Assembly (NCBI GenBank): GCA_022113835.1
Contig: JAILWY010000009.1
Span: 13,926,001 to 13,990,000 of the forward strand
Length of the DNA stretch: 64,000 nt
Direction of reading: 5' to 3'
DNA from: Atopsyche davidsoni
Lineage: Eukaryota > Arthropoda > Insecta > Trichoptera > Hydrobiosidae
Shown in pieces: positions 15,301-30,300 of the stretch (positions are counted from its first letter, which is position 1; every line of letters starts with the position of its first letter). The notes under the pieces were generated by a model that searched no databases, had not been told where the DNA came from, and was given only the letters and a program-made list of their open reading frames with translations. The translations under genes were made by a program, and so were the position numbers.

Positions 15301-18300
15301 AGCCGAGGTGTTCGATCTTTCGAGGATACGTGAGCGCGGTGTGAATGACCTACGTGGTTGGTTAGTAAATGGCGGTATATTTTATTTAGGGATATCCGTG
15401 CCTGCAGGCGATTTGCCAATAACGTAGAGCACACTTAAGTTAATGCTCAATAAATTTAAATGGAGTCTTCACGTCTTTCCCGCAAATGTAATAAATCATA
15501 ATACCCAGCAATACGGGAGATGGCTGGTTCTTAAGCCTCGTGTGTTTTAAGATATGAGTTAACGTTAAAATGATTTTGACTGCTTTAAATTAAACTCAAA
15601 GATACTCAGAATAATACATTTACACAGTTCAATAATTCTGTGGAATAGTTTATACGATTTAAAATATTTTAGTTTTTAGAAATTAAAAAAATTAAACTCG
15701 TTTATCAATTTATTGTAACCTTTTATTAGTTACATAAGTCTAACTGGCTTTAAAGCAATTGAAACGTGTGCTTAAGATTGTAAACAAACCATAAATCTCT
15801 TCTTTTGTTGGGACTATTCATTACGTTTCTTACAAATTGAATGAATATTGTAAACACTCCGCTGTTATTCATTTCTGCCCACGCTTGTTTTAAATACGAG
15901 TATACCACTCCAAAAAGACTACACGTTTGTTGGCGTTACAAAATACTACGACGTAGTCAGACAATACATCCTACGTCATAGGATGCTCGACAATAGCTAG
16001 CCACCTCCGCAAGACAAAGTTGTTCTGGGGACTGTGCGGAGGAGCAGCACGGCGGCTGTGACGTCACTTCCGGTAGACGCCAGGCGCTTCCGGCGACCGC
16101 AGCACCCCTCCCGGGGCGCAGATTGCAGCGCAACTGATTGTCTATGGCCGGGAGCTACTCGCGCTCGCCGACAGCGAAAGTTCTTCAATTCGGAACAGTT
16201 GTGGAGGGGTCCACGATTTGAGATATGATTTACTTTGTTAGTGGGTTAAACTCTAAAACAATACACATAAATGTTTACACTTGTAAACCTATTAAGTGTG
16301 CTGTATTTTGTACAGCTGAGCAAACTTACATATCGAGGTTTTAATCTTAAATGAGAACCATGGTAGTTAAGGCAGATTTAAAAGTCTCTCTGTTTGTTAC
16401 GTCTCTGACATGCGTTTCAAAAATAAAGTATTAATATATTGAAGGAGAAGACTTGAACTGCAAGCAAAGCATGAGTCGTCATAGAGGAATGTTTTTTACT
16501 TAACCAACCCAAAAGTGGATACCAGTTTTTAGTGTTACATGTAGCAAATATAATATTTTGATACAGGTTGAAAAAATAATTTTAATCATCTTAGAGTGTA
16601 TCATATATTTTCATTTCCTGTTTTCAAAATATTTTTTTGTATATAATATCAATTTATCAGTCACGACAAAATTGTGTCAGTCCCATTTGGGAGTAATGAG
16701 TAACTTTTTCTCATTCATTTTTCTTTAATCTTGGAATACCCATTATTCTTTTTCTCCCATTTCCTGCTCCCTCCGTTCGATTATATATTACGCTCTTATA
16801 TTTTTACTTTGTTTCTTTGTTTATATATTTTATATCAAGGATAACGAATATACCCCAGCATATTCTATAGATTATTTTAAACAAATGATGTCATATATAT
16901 CTTGTTTGTGTTAATAAATTAAATATATTTTGATTGAATTAGTTACTTTAATTAAAACTATACAAATGATAACGTACATTTTTTTAAATCATGACTATGT
17001 ATTCTTATGTTTTTTTTTATTTATACCTATATATTCCAATAGCATAAAAATAATATTTTGTAAATTTATATTTCAATCTAGTTATAAAATGAATCGAATA
17101 GATTTAATTCGTGTGCTACAGATTGCCTGCATCAACAGAAAGTAGGCGCTAAAATTCAAAACACATTTTCACTCACCCCAGAGATATTTCAATACTATAA
17201 TAATAGTAAAAAATATTGTATCAGTTCATCTTATCTTATAGCGTCTTATAACCTGTTACAATAAGACCGAGCAACTCCGAGTACTTTATTTTATTAAATA
17301 AATACAAACGAGCGATCATAATCTGATACCTGAGGCTTGGTAACGATGAAATATGAGAGGATAATCATTTTCGTAATATCCAGATTGATGGTGTACAAAT
17401 TGAGGGTAGTAAATAAATCAGAGCGTGCCTGTCATGATTTAATTACACTTAAAAATCTCATATCGCAGGAGTGGCGGGTCTGATAGCCGCGGGGCTCCGG
17501 GGACTGCGCCCCCTTCCCTTCTTTAATTCCCTAATGGAGCCCCAACGAGTGCCAACTTTGAGAGTTTTTAAAACCGGATTCTACTTGATTGTGTACTAAT
17601 AAAGGTGTTGCCATCACTTTTAAGTTTAAAGGGATGTTATATTTATTATCATATTGGGTATTCAGTATTCAGGCATTGGGTTAACAAAGATAAGAGGCAT
17701 GTTAATAATATTTAACTTGAAATCGTCAAATTCATATTTTTCACATACAAACGAAGAATACTTTTTTTAGTTTAATGTCTAACTTTTTGGATTTACTAGC
17801 ATATTTTGCTTGGTATAACAACATCTTTAAAATTATTACATTAAGATTGTTTTCAATCAACCAAGGCCACCGACTAAAATCCTGTGTATGTATTTTGTAT
17901 TACAGTGTATTTTTTCTCATAACGGAAAGATATCTTATTTTCGCAAAACATAATCAATACCATCAGCATTATAAACAAAGCTTACAATATTTAATATGTT
18001 AATAAAATAACATATTTTGATAATATAATCGCAAAAACTGCAAAAACAGTAATCTCGCACACTATTATTACATGTTTTTTGGTGTATTTATTTTCAACAT
18101 TTTAATTTTATTTTAATATAATATGGAAAATGTATATTTCAGAGAAATAAATATCTGTTGTATTCTGAAAAGGTTTGCTTAAAATATCTTGGACAATTTA
18201 CTGTGCCAACGTGAGTAAGTTATAATTAATGAACTAGCCGACTTGTTTTTTGAAAATGATGCAAAAAAAATATCATTATTAGGACTCATCTACACTATGT

Positions 18301-21300
18301 ATATAATCCAGACCGGATCTCGCCTTCTCAGGTGAGTGAGCGCTTTTGCACAGGCACACAGGGGGTACTCAGGGGGTGGGGGTGGGGGGTGGTAGGGGGA
18401 CGCCTTTGTCTGGAGATGTTTTCTTTCGGAAGAGCACACGAAATTAAAAGTAAATGTTTAAACACAATTACTAAATTTTGAGATGCTTCGACAAACATGC
18501 GACCCGGGTGGTCGGTTTTGTTGTAAGTTGTTTTGTGGGTTTTGCTTTTAGCCTACATAAATTTATAAATATATTTTTTTAAATATTTATTTTTCATTTA
18601 ATGCAACAAAATAAACGAGGTTAAAAAAACACATTAAACTTATTTTTTTGAGGCAGAAATTGGTTTTCAATTTGAGTATTTGCCGTAAAAGTAAAATCAA
18701 AAAAATGTTAAAAAATATATTAATGTTAAAATCAGTTAAATAACAATTAAGACAAGTTCATACAAAATAAAATAACATTAGAAATCGTGCAGTTTGAATC
18801 TGTTGGTTTTTGGAATTTTGAAAATGTCTTCACTGATAAATCAACAGTAAAAATTGCTATGATTTTGTTTTGCTTACATAACTCATAAATAATATGCAAG
18901 CTGACAGTATTAGAATCTTAAAGTACTACGAAAGAAAATTAGCTGTCAACATAAATTTTAACCAGGATTAGGATCATTCGAACTGTTATCAGCAATGGTA
19001 AATTAATAAAATAATAGTGTTTACTCACATTCTTTATCAGGTTGACTTTGGTGTAGTGTCTCGAGAACTCCCACAAGTCAACTCCGAATTTCAGCGCCCA
19101 ATTTTTTACTCTGCAAATAAAAACAGAAACATAAATCAAAAAAGTAATTACATACATAAAAAGTTAAATATTATTTTGAAACTGCTTGAAGTATTTTATA
19201 TTTTTGATAACATAAAATAAATGACAATGTAAAAAAAGTACTCAATTAATTTACCATAAAAATTAACAGAACTACAGACTTTTAAAATACCATATTTATA
19301 AATATTAGTTACTTTTTTTTTATAAAAAAATAGTTTTTTGACAGATATAATGACTCAGTTAGAAATATTAGATATTGATTTGATGATAGGAAATTAAACA
19401 TTGATTTCATTTTTTTTTTTAAAGGTTAGCTTTTTTAAAAAGTTTGGCCTCCACTGGCTTAGAGCGCCACAGAACATTGGTCTAAACCTAAACGATTCTG
19501 AAACTTGACCGCCGACTAAGTGACAGGGCGGGTGAAAAACGTCTCCTGGAAGGTGACAGTTTAGCGTCACCCCGCCCGTATAGTTTTACGGCGTAATAAT
19601 GACAGGCAGTGGCATGACCCTAATAAATACACACACCCCCGCCCCCGCCTTTCTAAGTGTCCCCCACCCCACCCTGCCAGGCCGCAACTTCCGGAATGAG
19701 TACTGCGGCGCCCCTAAGCTGACTTCAATTTAACTTTATTTCTTCACTTAAATCTTCCCGGATTTGAAATAATATTTCATATTATACGCGACTTAAACTA
19801 TATTAGATCATTTACTCTCAATGTAACATACGCTTGTATAATTTAAACAGTAGTAACTTTTAGGGGTAATGGATATTTTAAAACATTAAGAAAAATGGAA
19901 GCCTGAGGCATATCAACAGATCAAAATGTATTATAATGTACAATTACTTCCGCTTATTATATTCATCAAGGAAATTAATTATTCTGCGTAGAGACTGTTC
20001 AATTACATTTACCGAGAAGGGTCTTTGATCTTCAATATTGTCTCTTCAATTCGTCGGATAACATAATACAGAATATATAAGACCGCTCTAACCCCCTCGG
20101 CTCCCCTCCCATAAAAATACATTTCTGTCGCTAAACTCGTTACAAGCTAAAATAAACGTTGCCTGCAACTTGCGGAGAAATTGAATTAATCCGTTATTTG
20201 ATAATGGCGCAACTTCAGACTTTGTAATTTCTTATATTTAATTATAGGGGATCGCTCCGCCAGCCGACTGCATGCCCTCCACAGTCGCCTCACGCAAGCC
20301 GAAAGTCACTTGTAAACTAAATTTTAAAATTTTCGACATTTCGGTCCCGGTACTGGTACATATGGTTTTTTATCGATATACCAATATATCGACGCCAGAA
20401 AAATTAAAGACTCAACTCGACTCTTTAGAACCTCAACGTAAAACAATAATTTAAAAAATAATGTAGTGGGCTACTTGCTGTTTTTATTAAAAATATATTT
20501 TTTAAGTACTGAAATGAAAAAAAAACGTTTTAGTAAAAATTGGAGTGCGAAGTAGCATCATGCATTTCAGCAACATGATGAACTTAAATCTACTTTTTTT
20601 TTTACAATATTGTTTTGGCTCAATATACATTCAAAGTTATTTCTTTACAGCATATTTATGAGATACTCGATGTCTATACAAAAAGACTTCCTATCAACCA
20701 TATACACGAAGTTTTCCGCCTAAGAATAAATTGTTTTAAAAACGTTTAGAGTTAAATTCAACATTCAACCTATTTAAGATTATCTGAATTACTTTAGAAT
20801 AAAAATAAAACAAGTAGAGTAATACCATATTAATCTAGGTTTCGTGTAAAATTAAATCAGAAATAAAAAAATGGTTTAATTCGTCGTTATATTTTGATTC
20901 CGACGACATGCAAACAAGGAGCTAAATTAAACATTATGTATTCAAGTAAAAAATGGCTAAAAACCACAAAGATCGCGTGCATGTACGAGTATTGTCTCTG
21001 TGACATGAATAAACTGGAAACATTTTACGCAAATTGTTTTAATGTATAACTCTTTGCAATTGAACGTTTGTTTGCTGTGTACAGTAGAGTGAGATAAAAA
21101 CGACAAAAAAAAAACACTATTGAAACAGCAGTGATGGGCACGATCGACTTTTAGTATTAGTATGTAATTTTTTCCAAAAATGTATACAGGTCTTTGACAA
21201 ATGATAAAAAATCATAGATCCGATTGCTACTTTAATAATGGATCATACATTTTAAACTCATGATTATCTCTGTATCGGAAATAGTTTATTATTAATTATG

Positions 21301-24300
21301 AAGGTATTTACTTTATAGTACTCCTATTGTTAGTCAGATGATTTAAGAAGCTTTTTTTTAACTTTCACACGTAACAATAACAAATACTGAAAAATTAAAC
21401 AGTAATGTGCACGAAATGGTGGCTGAATAATACAAATGTTAAACGTAGAACCAATTCCAAAAATCTACAGTACACATTTATCGGTGTTGACACTAAAGTC
21501 AATATTTCACACAAATTCAAAAGTCAAGATCTATAACATAACACAAAATATATGTTTACCATAAAGTGTACATTTAAATCAAAGGACGCTTTCCTGTGCG
21601 GTGCACTTCTGACTGAGTTGTATGTATGGCACATATAATATGTATAGTATATAATCGTTATCAGTAACCTCAGCTATGCAATTATAACGGAATAGTCTCT
21701 AAATAGATATGCGTACAGGCATTCAAGCAATACAGATTCACATATGTATTGTATGTCTCGCCATACCTTACGATAAATAAACCTAAAATTGATTTAAGAC
21801 CGCCATAAATCAGGTGTGCTGCCGGGAAGGCACAAACTTTCATGGGATATTTCAAAATAGTGTAGTTTACTAACAAAATAAATCAAGATTGATTATAAAT
21901 GACGTCCCAAGCCCTCAGCAAGATATTCCCCTGCCCGATTGGGAGATGTCCTCCATATTCTTGCAAAAAGATTTCATTTTGAATATATGAAAATACGATA
22001 CAAGTCGACTATAAAATAATAAATTTATATTAAAACTCAGAAAATCTAATAAAGAGCACGTATTAATCAAATAGCATATACCTGAAGCGATAATTTTAAA
22101 CGTGATAATGATTTGTTTTTCCCGATACTTCTGAAACTCGTAATACATTTTACTTAAAACTGTTTATGATGTAAAATTGTTTATTTTATACTATTCAATA
22201 TATAATTATAAGTCGGTAGGTGCTCCAAAAATAAAACGTCAATGCTATTAAAAATTCATTTCCTAATGCGGATTAATTTTCTTAATTTAACTAATTTTAA
22301 TTAGAAATTCTACTTATCTTAAGCTGCTTAAATATTTCTATCTCATTTAAACTGGAAAAGAGGGGACACACTTTCTGCGATATATTTGTAAATTATGATC
22401 CGAATTTCATTTACCTTTCCATTTATAACTTTGCGAAAAAAAAACCATTAAACTGTCAACACTTGAGTCACGGCTTCCTCCTCCATTACCCCAATTGCAG
22501 AATTTTCATCTACTCTTAAATTATAAACACTTTTTATTCGCAGGTCTTTCCCAATAAAAAGTGCCCGTTTGCAAATATTTTTATTGCCTGATCTAATCTA
22601 AAGCCAATTTATGAAACAATACACTCAATGTATGTTTTTTTTCTTCTTTTATACGCCAGTTAATATTCCCTTACCTGGTAATTAGAAAACGATTCCGTGA
22701 AACATGACTTTCCCACGTTATAAAGTAGAACAATAAAGATATAAATTATTGCATGATAAATTAACATTTTCGAAATTCGCCAAATTTTTTACCGATATCA
22801 ACTGCCGTTTTGTATTATACAAAATATAGTTTATTGCATGTTATTATTATTTTTTGATAAATTTTAAATTCTGTGAGTTAGTTTGGCAATTTGGCGAGTT
22901 GGTAAAATTATTTTAACTATCTTAAATAAAGCATTACTTTGAGGCTTGAAGAGATGGAAAAAAATCATTTAATACGAAAAATATTTTATCTGCATTCGCA
23001 CCAGTGTTCAATAGAAACAAAAGTAATAAAATAACTTACCAAGAAAACATAAAAGCCTCGATTGGTAAATATTTTAATAGAGCAGTGATTGGGTGGCCAG
23101 GCTGGGCTGGTCCAGGATGGGCTGAGCTGGTGCAGGCTGGCTTATCCTCAGCTGGAGAGATAAGCGGCGCTACGAGGGCGGCTCTTTGATTAAAAGCATG
23201 AAGCATGATCTGGCTTTAGCACCAAACAGCTTTTCGTTTTGTAATCTCAGAAAACTTCCGTGTTCTTGATTAGATTTTATAACGCAAGTATTTTTTTTAG
23301 TTCCGCTGCGAGTTTTAAAATATCTACGCTGTTGTATTTTTTTCTTCAAATCCATTAAAATGTTTTTTTGTCAGGTTAATAATTCGTTTGTTACATTTTT
23401 AATACTTATTTGTTTCACATAAATACGTGACAAACATCTTTTAAATGCAGTTTGCACGCTCTCATTGAGTTGAATTAACGTTAGTGTAAATAAACTAAAT
23501 CGCTTCCATTACATTAGTAGGAATAAATACTGTAATATTCCTAAGAGAGAACTTGACAATATGTGAGATGAGTAATTATAGAGTGAACTGGATTGACATC
23601 GTGGGTCGTGTTCTATTAAGATGAAAACAATGAGCATGAAATTAGTAGATGAGCTAAAAGACAGAGGGGCGCGGCTTCGGGAATCTGGGACTTACTGGGT
23701 GAATCTAACAGCAGATAATGTCCAAAATAATAATAACACAAAAAATCAGACACAAGATACTCTTAAGCTTGAATAGACAAAAGAGTACAAAGCCATAAAA
23801 ATAAATGAATTATTAATTATTATTATTATATAATATTGGATCTTATGAAATTATTTAAAATTTTAAATCAAATTAAAATTATTATCTTATAAAAAACAAC
23901 ACGTTTTGTTATTATAATATGAATCTCCTCTCCACTATGAGTGCATTGTCAAATTTTGTATTTATTGCGTAAGAGAGATAGAGAAATGATAAAAAACAAT
24001 TTACTTCAGGTTTTAATTTCATCGGTAATGGGATTCATGGTGTTGCATGGCAGATCTGCTGATAAAAAATGTTGATGTCTTCTACGTTTCAGAACAATTT
24101 AAAAAGTTGTTAAGTTTTTTCTTCGTCGTTCCCAAAGAGAGTAACGTTAAGATAAAAACTCTGCCGTTGTCTTTGGCACAGTAATAGAATAAAAACAATT
24201 AATGTAAATTCGCCAGAGCCTAGATTTCCTCCTTCTTCCCCTGTTCTCTCCCTGCCGGGGGTGTTTTGTCACGAGAGGGTTGAAGACTCTCGGAGGTTGT

Positions 24301-27300
24301 TCGGGGGACGCCGGAGCCTTCAGACTTGTTATTTTTACAATAATTTACATGCCTCCGGAGAGGGCGAAATGAAATTTCTTCCACTGGCAACTTCGTAGTT
24401 TGCAGGCGTCGAAAAAGTTTATTTCGTTTAAACGCGGTGTTGCAACACCGAGGGAGATTTTTTCCTTTTTTATCTCTGAAGTTTGATTCAAGCACCCTTT
24501 TTATTCATAATGTTAGGTGGTAATTTTTGCTTTTATGAGTGTAGATTTATATTTTTCATTATTGAAAATCTTAAAACTAGCTAGCTAATTTTTGTACGGA
24601 CATATTTAAAATAAATTATATTATGTGCATATTTTTAATGAAATCTTCTTTTTTTTATTTTGTATTGATTAGAAGTAAAATTGTAACAAAACACATTTAA
24701 TTTTTATATTCATTAATTGCAGTTAAAAATGTAAATATAGGTCGTCCAGATTGTTAACAAAAAAAAAGAATATAAAAGGTTCTGTCAATTAGCAAAGATA
24801 TATTGTGAATTATACATGGAAATTATATATCGAGTGTGTTAAATTTTAAATAAATAGATTGGATTTATAATATGATACAACATATTATAGAGCAGAACGC
24901 GTTTTCCAACAATCGTTAGGGCTTATTTTAGTTACTCTATTTATTAATCCATCCAATGTATAATAGTTACATAATTTTCAATTTACAATCTTCGATACGG
25001 TAAAATCTACGAACAGATACCAAGTCACTTACACAATTATTACAATGCATTAACGCACAAAATGTTTAAAAAATCGAAAAAACGTGATATTTCCACGGTG
25101 GAAAAAACCTTTTTTTTCAGGACCTGAAAAAAACCTGTTTTATATTTCGGAGTGAAATTTCCGCAGCCCCGTGAGGCTCGGCGGGTCCCGCAGCCCTCGA
25201 GGATCGATACCCCTCCCCACCCTTTTACTCCGCCCCTCCCTTCGCTGTACACAAACAGCCCTCTTTTTTGTAGCGCCCCCGTCAATTGACGCGGCGGCTA
25301 AAAAATTGTAATGATTAATAGTCATTTTTAATAAGCCGGGGTCCGAGATATTATTAAGGCTCTTAAAATGGGTTAATTACTTGTAACGCTCCCAAGACGC
25401 GGACTGCGCGCCCGCGTCCTGCCTGGAGGAGGCTTTTATATATTGCTAGAATTTTCAACTCGATCCCTTTTTAAACGAAACTTCGAAACCAAGTTTTACA
25501 CAACCACGAAAAAGAATTCGAAATAGGGATAACACATAATATAATTTATCACAATTTAATAAATATTTTTTCTAAAATTTTAAACTGATGCACATAATAA
25601 ATAAATAATTAATAATTAAAAAAATTGATATTAGAAGAAAATATTTGGTAATGATTTAATCACAAAAATAGACACTCTTCGGGCCAAAAGCTATAATAAA
25701 AGAAGCCAAAAAATATTTTTTCTCACAGATTTTCTACGTGTTTAGTGAAGATAATTTTATTTAAGATAAAAACTAGGAATTTATATATTTTATGGAGACG
25801 TATTAATCATAATTAAATCAATTTTCCTAAAGTCAACCTCCTCCAAAAGTTTGCCAAGTCTCTCGGTGGTGTAAATTTATTTTGATACCTATACAGGGTG
25901 TACTAAAATATCACCGCCAGACCTACAACGCGTGATATACGACAGTGAGAAAACTTTGCGTAAAAATATGTAATGACTAAAGACAATACTGCCAGACTCG
26001 AATCGATTCAGAGGGTGCTTAAGATAAGCCTATTCTTTGCTATGACAACCTATAATGCAACTGATATAATGTAAGAAATTTTATTATTCGTATTTAAATT
26101 TAAAAAAATTATAGTATCTATCACCTTTCCTAATAAAATAAACACAACATAAATATGATTAAAATAAAATTAAACAGTTTTCTCAAATAAAACCAAACTA
26201 ATTTCAGATATTAATCGACGTATTTTTTACGTTTTTCTAGTAGCGTCCTATAAGAGTACGCAATACGTACAATTTGTAAAGCTCAAAAATACATTCATTC
26301 TAACGTTGAGGAAAGGTACTGTTTTTTTTGTATTTTACTTGTAAAATATGGCAATCAATACTTTTTTAATTTACTCTTGAAGAAAGTTTGCTCAAAATGT
26401 ATAAAAAAAACCTAATGACTGCTACATGAAGGATTTTATACTTTTTTTAGTTGTATACACAATCTTTTATTCAAAAGTTTTCCAGATATATAGAGTTTTC
26501 AAGCTATGGACTAAAATAATAAAAATAAATAAATAAAAGGTCTCAAAGCCGAACATTTTCTATGTTCACTTCGTCTAAAGCACCACCTTGCTTCATTGTC
26601 GTCGATCTACCAACACTTCGACGCTCTCAGAATTGCTGTGCAGCATCCAGCTGTCGTTAGTTTATTCGCTGTAGCTGTCTGCCAATTATTATCGACTTAA
26701 TTGCACTAGTATCCTGGTACAAATCTCAGAGTCTAGCCACCTTTTTTTATGGGCATATTTTTAACGCCTAGCATGAATTTAAATATAAAACGAAATGAAA
26801 TGTATCAAAAGAGAACTGATAAGAAGGACTTATCGTTTATTTTATATAATACTATTTTTATAAACACAAATAATTCGATCGGAAATTTCAACAATTGAAA
26901 TTTTGTGCATGTTTGTGAACGTCGCAGATATTATGAATCAAAAACATTTTGGGTTAATATCTGAATTGCAAAAGTTGTTTCTATAGTCGATTGCTTCCGT
27001 AAAGTCGCTCGGGATCCGCCGTCGAGCGGCGCGACGGCAGATTATATTTGCAGAAATTTGCTCCCCGCCCCCGCCCCCGTCAGCTGTCAGGGTGGGCGGT
27101 GACGTCACAGGCCATTTATTAGGGGGCTCGTGTAATAATATGCCCCCGGGGCGCGCGAGGCCCTAATGCGCCCTGAAAAAATGTTTGAGTATGTATAGCG
27201 AACAGGAACAAATAACTGGCACACACAGAGCGCCTGCTCGTGTGCGTCCCTACCGGGTGTACTGAGTGGAAATTGTAAATGTGTACGTTGAGTGTACATA

Positions 27301-30300
27301 TGTTCATCGCATGTGCTTATCCAGGGCCGAACTGCCCTGTGTGTACCTGGGGAACGGGGTATTCCCCCCGGAGGCCTTGATTTGTAGGACCCCATAAAAA
27401 AGTCTCTATACTGAAATATCACACCGATAGCGTGATTCAAATTATCAGTTTATTTATGTTCGCACTAAATTTTTGACACCAAAGCACAACATCTATTCAC
27501 ACCCCACTTTAAATTTTATGCTTTTATATTTAAAACAGCATTATTTAAATTTAAAAAAAGGTAAATTTAACAATTTTTTTAAATATATTAAAATGGTTGC
27601 GTTTACCTGACAAAAACTGCATTATTATTCGATAATAATAAAAAGTAATTTAAAACAAATTAATCTTGTAAGAGGTTCAGTTCCCTGCTCGTATTTTACG
27701 TAAATTGTCAAAATCACTTCCCCTCCTGCTGAATAGGGTAAATACATTAAAAAATCGATACCACATGCATCACCGGCGGACTGGCGCATACTCCACACCG
27801 CCCCGCAGTGAATGGAGGCTTGCGTAACGCCAGCGTTGTAAAAGCCCACGAGGTTGGATCGATCATTAGACACTGGCAGCGAATGACCACCCCGTAGTCC
27901 GTGCATGACGTCACGTGCTCCACGTGTACTCAACACTACCGTCTCTGTTTCAAGTAATATAACGATTTCAAAATTCTGAATGTAAAACTAAAGTTTTATG
28001 TCAATCATTTTACATACACTTCCGGGGAGAATGACCACGCCGCAGTCCCATACATGGCGCCGCGTGCTGCACGTGTATTTACAATTACTGTAACATTTTT
28101 TATAAAAATAAACGATAAAATATATAGAACATCGTTGAAATATGTAGTATAAAGCTTACGTGTTGCATCAAACATTCGTCATTCGGTTTCCAGGTCTTGA
28201 CAGTGAATTATCTGTAGTCGATACGTGACGTCACGTGTTACATGTTTATTTACAATTAGTGTAGTTGTATCATGTAATGTAGTACTTTGTTATAGATAAT
28301 GCAAAGCTTTCTGATCTAAAGGTGAAATCATCATTATTAGATCGACACATACTTCATGTTAAAAAATACACGTCAGTATATAGTCCTAACTGTGTAATAA
28401 TGACTATATATAATATAGGTTGGAATTTACAATTCAGACTAAAAGAAATAAGTATTCATTGTGGTGAGAAAATGTATACGCTTATTTGTATATACGGTAT
28501 GCTAATGATTCTAGTACCGAATGCGAATGTCTTGTAAAATCCAGAAGCTTGAATGTTCATTCGACAAACAGCTCTGCGTAGTGCAGAGCAAACATCCTCA
28601 GCAAAGCCTGTGCAAGACGTTTCTGAACTTTGTTTACGACTGTCAATATGTATTATAAAGTACATATATTAAGTAGATTTATGCCACGTGACTGTATCGG
28701 TCATTAGACTAGATATTCTTCTAGAGAACTTGAGAGCAAATTACTACGACACGTGCTACGTGGCAGGCTGAACTACGCGATTGTATCAAAAATTAGATTA
28801 AACAATTCTAGTAATAATATTTATCACAGTCACAGGATGTAGTAAAGATTTGTTTCAGTTGCATGTGTGCTCAGTGCTGAACGCAATTCCGCATACATCA
28901 TTAAAGCCACTGTGTCGCATATTCCGTACATTTCATACATTCCAAGGTGAATGAAGCATTATGTAACGTCCAGGGTAGTGAAATCTACGAGATAGTATCG
29001 ATCACCTCAGCACGCACGGCTCCACGCAGGAGGTGCGAAGGACCTCACGCAGGGCCAGGCTGGCCGTGGAGTCAATATTTGAATACTCCTCCGCAGGCTC
29101 TCACGCCCTCGCTAGATAATGAAAGCTGTGATTATCGCCTCCTGAATGGCCCGCCGAGTGCCCAGGCCGTGGACGCTACACGAAAATATTCAATGAACTT
29201 TCACATTTGATAATGTGTTAAGATATTGCTGCTTATGTATCTTTAAATTTAATTTGTTTGTGAACTGCAGGTTAAAAACACTGTAGAAATTCTAAATGAG
29301 CTTTACACAGGGGTGAGGTAAAGTTCGTTCGCACTTAAAAGTAAACAGAACAAATTGCTTTTTTATATATAAAGCTACTGTTGCAGTTTTGCTGACTCGA
29401 ATTCATTACACTCTCAGATATGACCAAGAGAAAGTAATACCGAAACACACCTCACTCCTGGTTGGTGGAGATTTGGAAGGAGTGGGTGAGGTCAATGATG
29501 ACCTCGTGTATGGTCTTCAGTTTGGTGTCTCTTTGGAGTTGTGCGTTCTGGACGAACCATGGTGCATTTAATGCCCCATCTATCAGCTCCCTCCTCGACT
29601 ACAATCTCGAAGACTGCCTCTACCAAAAAAGGCCAAAAAACACAACCCCCCCACCACCCCTTCCAAATCCCCCCACCCACCTCCCACCCACACACCACAC
29701 CACATAACCCCACGGTGGCACAAGTCACCTAGTCATTTTGTAGGCGCTGAAGGAAAATCTTCCTGTTTCGCCGATAAAGCCAAATACACTGGAGACTAGA
29801 GACTTCTGGTTGGTGATACAAATTAAAAAACCTAGCTTGTAATAAAGTTATAATTATTTTTTATCACTATTTTTAATAGCTTATTTTATAAGATATTGGA
29901 TCGGGCAATACGTTATTATTTCTGTAACTCAATACATTTCGGTGTACGTATGTCCACTTGCTTCTTTCAGGCGAAATAAGAATTCAACAAAAAATGTGTA
30001 AAATAATCCAAGCTCCAACGTTCCTCGGAGATGATCAATAGAAGCGCGGGTCTCTGTGTTGTTTTCTTTTAAAATTGTGAATAAGCGTCCCCTCGAGAGG
30101 TACTTGTGAACTTCAAAGAATGTATTTGTCTGTTTTCAGGTCATTGTTTTCCCCTGTGTTGCCACAATGCACACATAAAAACCCCCGGTATTTCAAAATA
30201 CGGGGAGACGCTGGCGCTCGCTTTTTTGCTTCCAAACAAACAAACGCGCCTTTATAAATATGTATATTCAAGATGTATTATTTTAATAATCGTAAAAGTT

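Larger units (their letters stand above)
316..19028 (-). other. Alpha-2/delta intron 2 (18.7 kb)
   Basis: AT-rich intron, donor at 19028 and acceptor at 316. It contains a piggyBac-like fossil (481-855), a degenerate tandem repeat (1310-1445), a G-rich tract (5907-5943) and a GC-rich patch (6850-7000). It also holds a pogo-type MITE (7696-8123), a C-rich minisatellite (11320-11410), a GC-rich block with a CRE/ETS-like site (16000-16200) and a G-rich tract (18361-18400). The remainder is AT-rich without recognisable genes. Confidence 0.88.

Noticed and set aside
21129..21150. hAT-like terminus CAGTGATGGGCACGATCG
   Set aside because: No matching inverted end was found nearby, so no element could be bounded.
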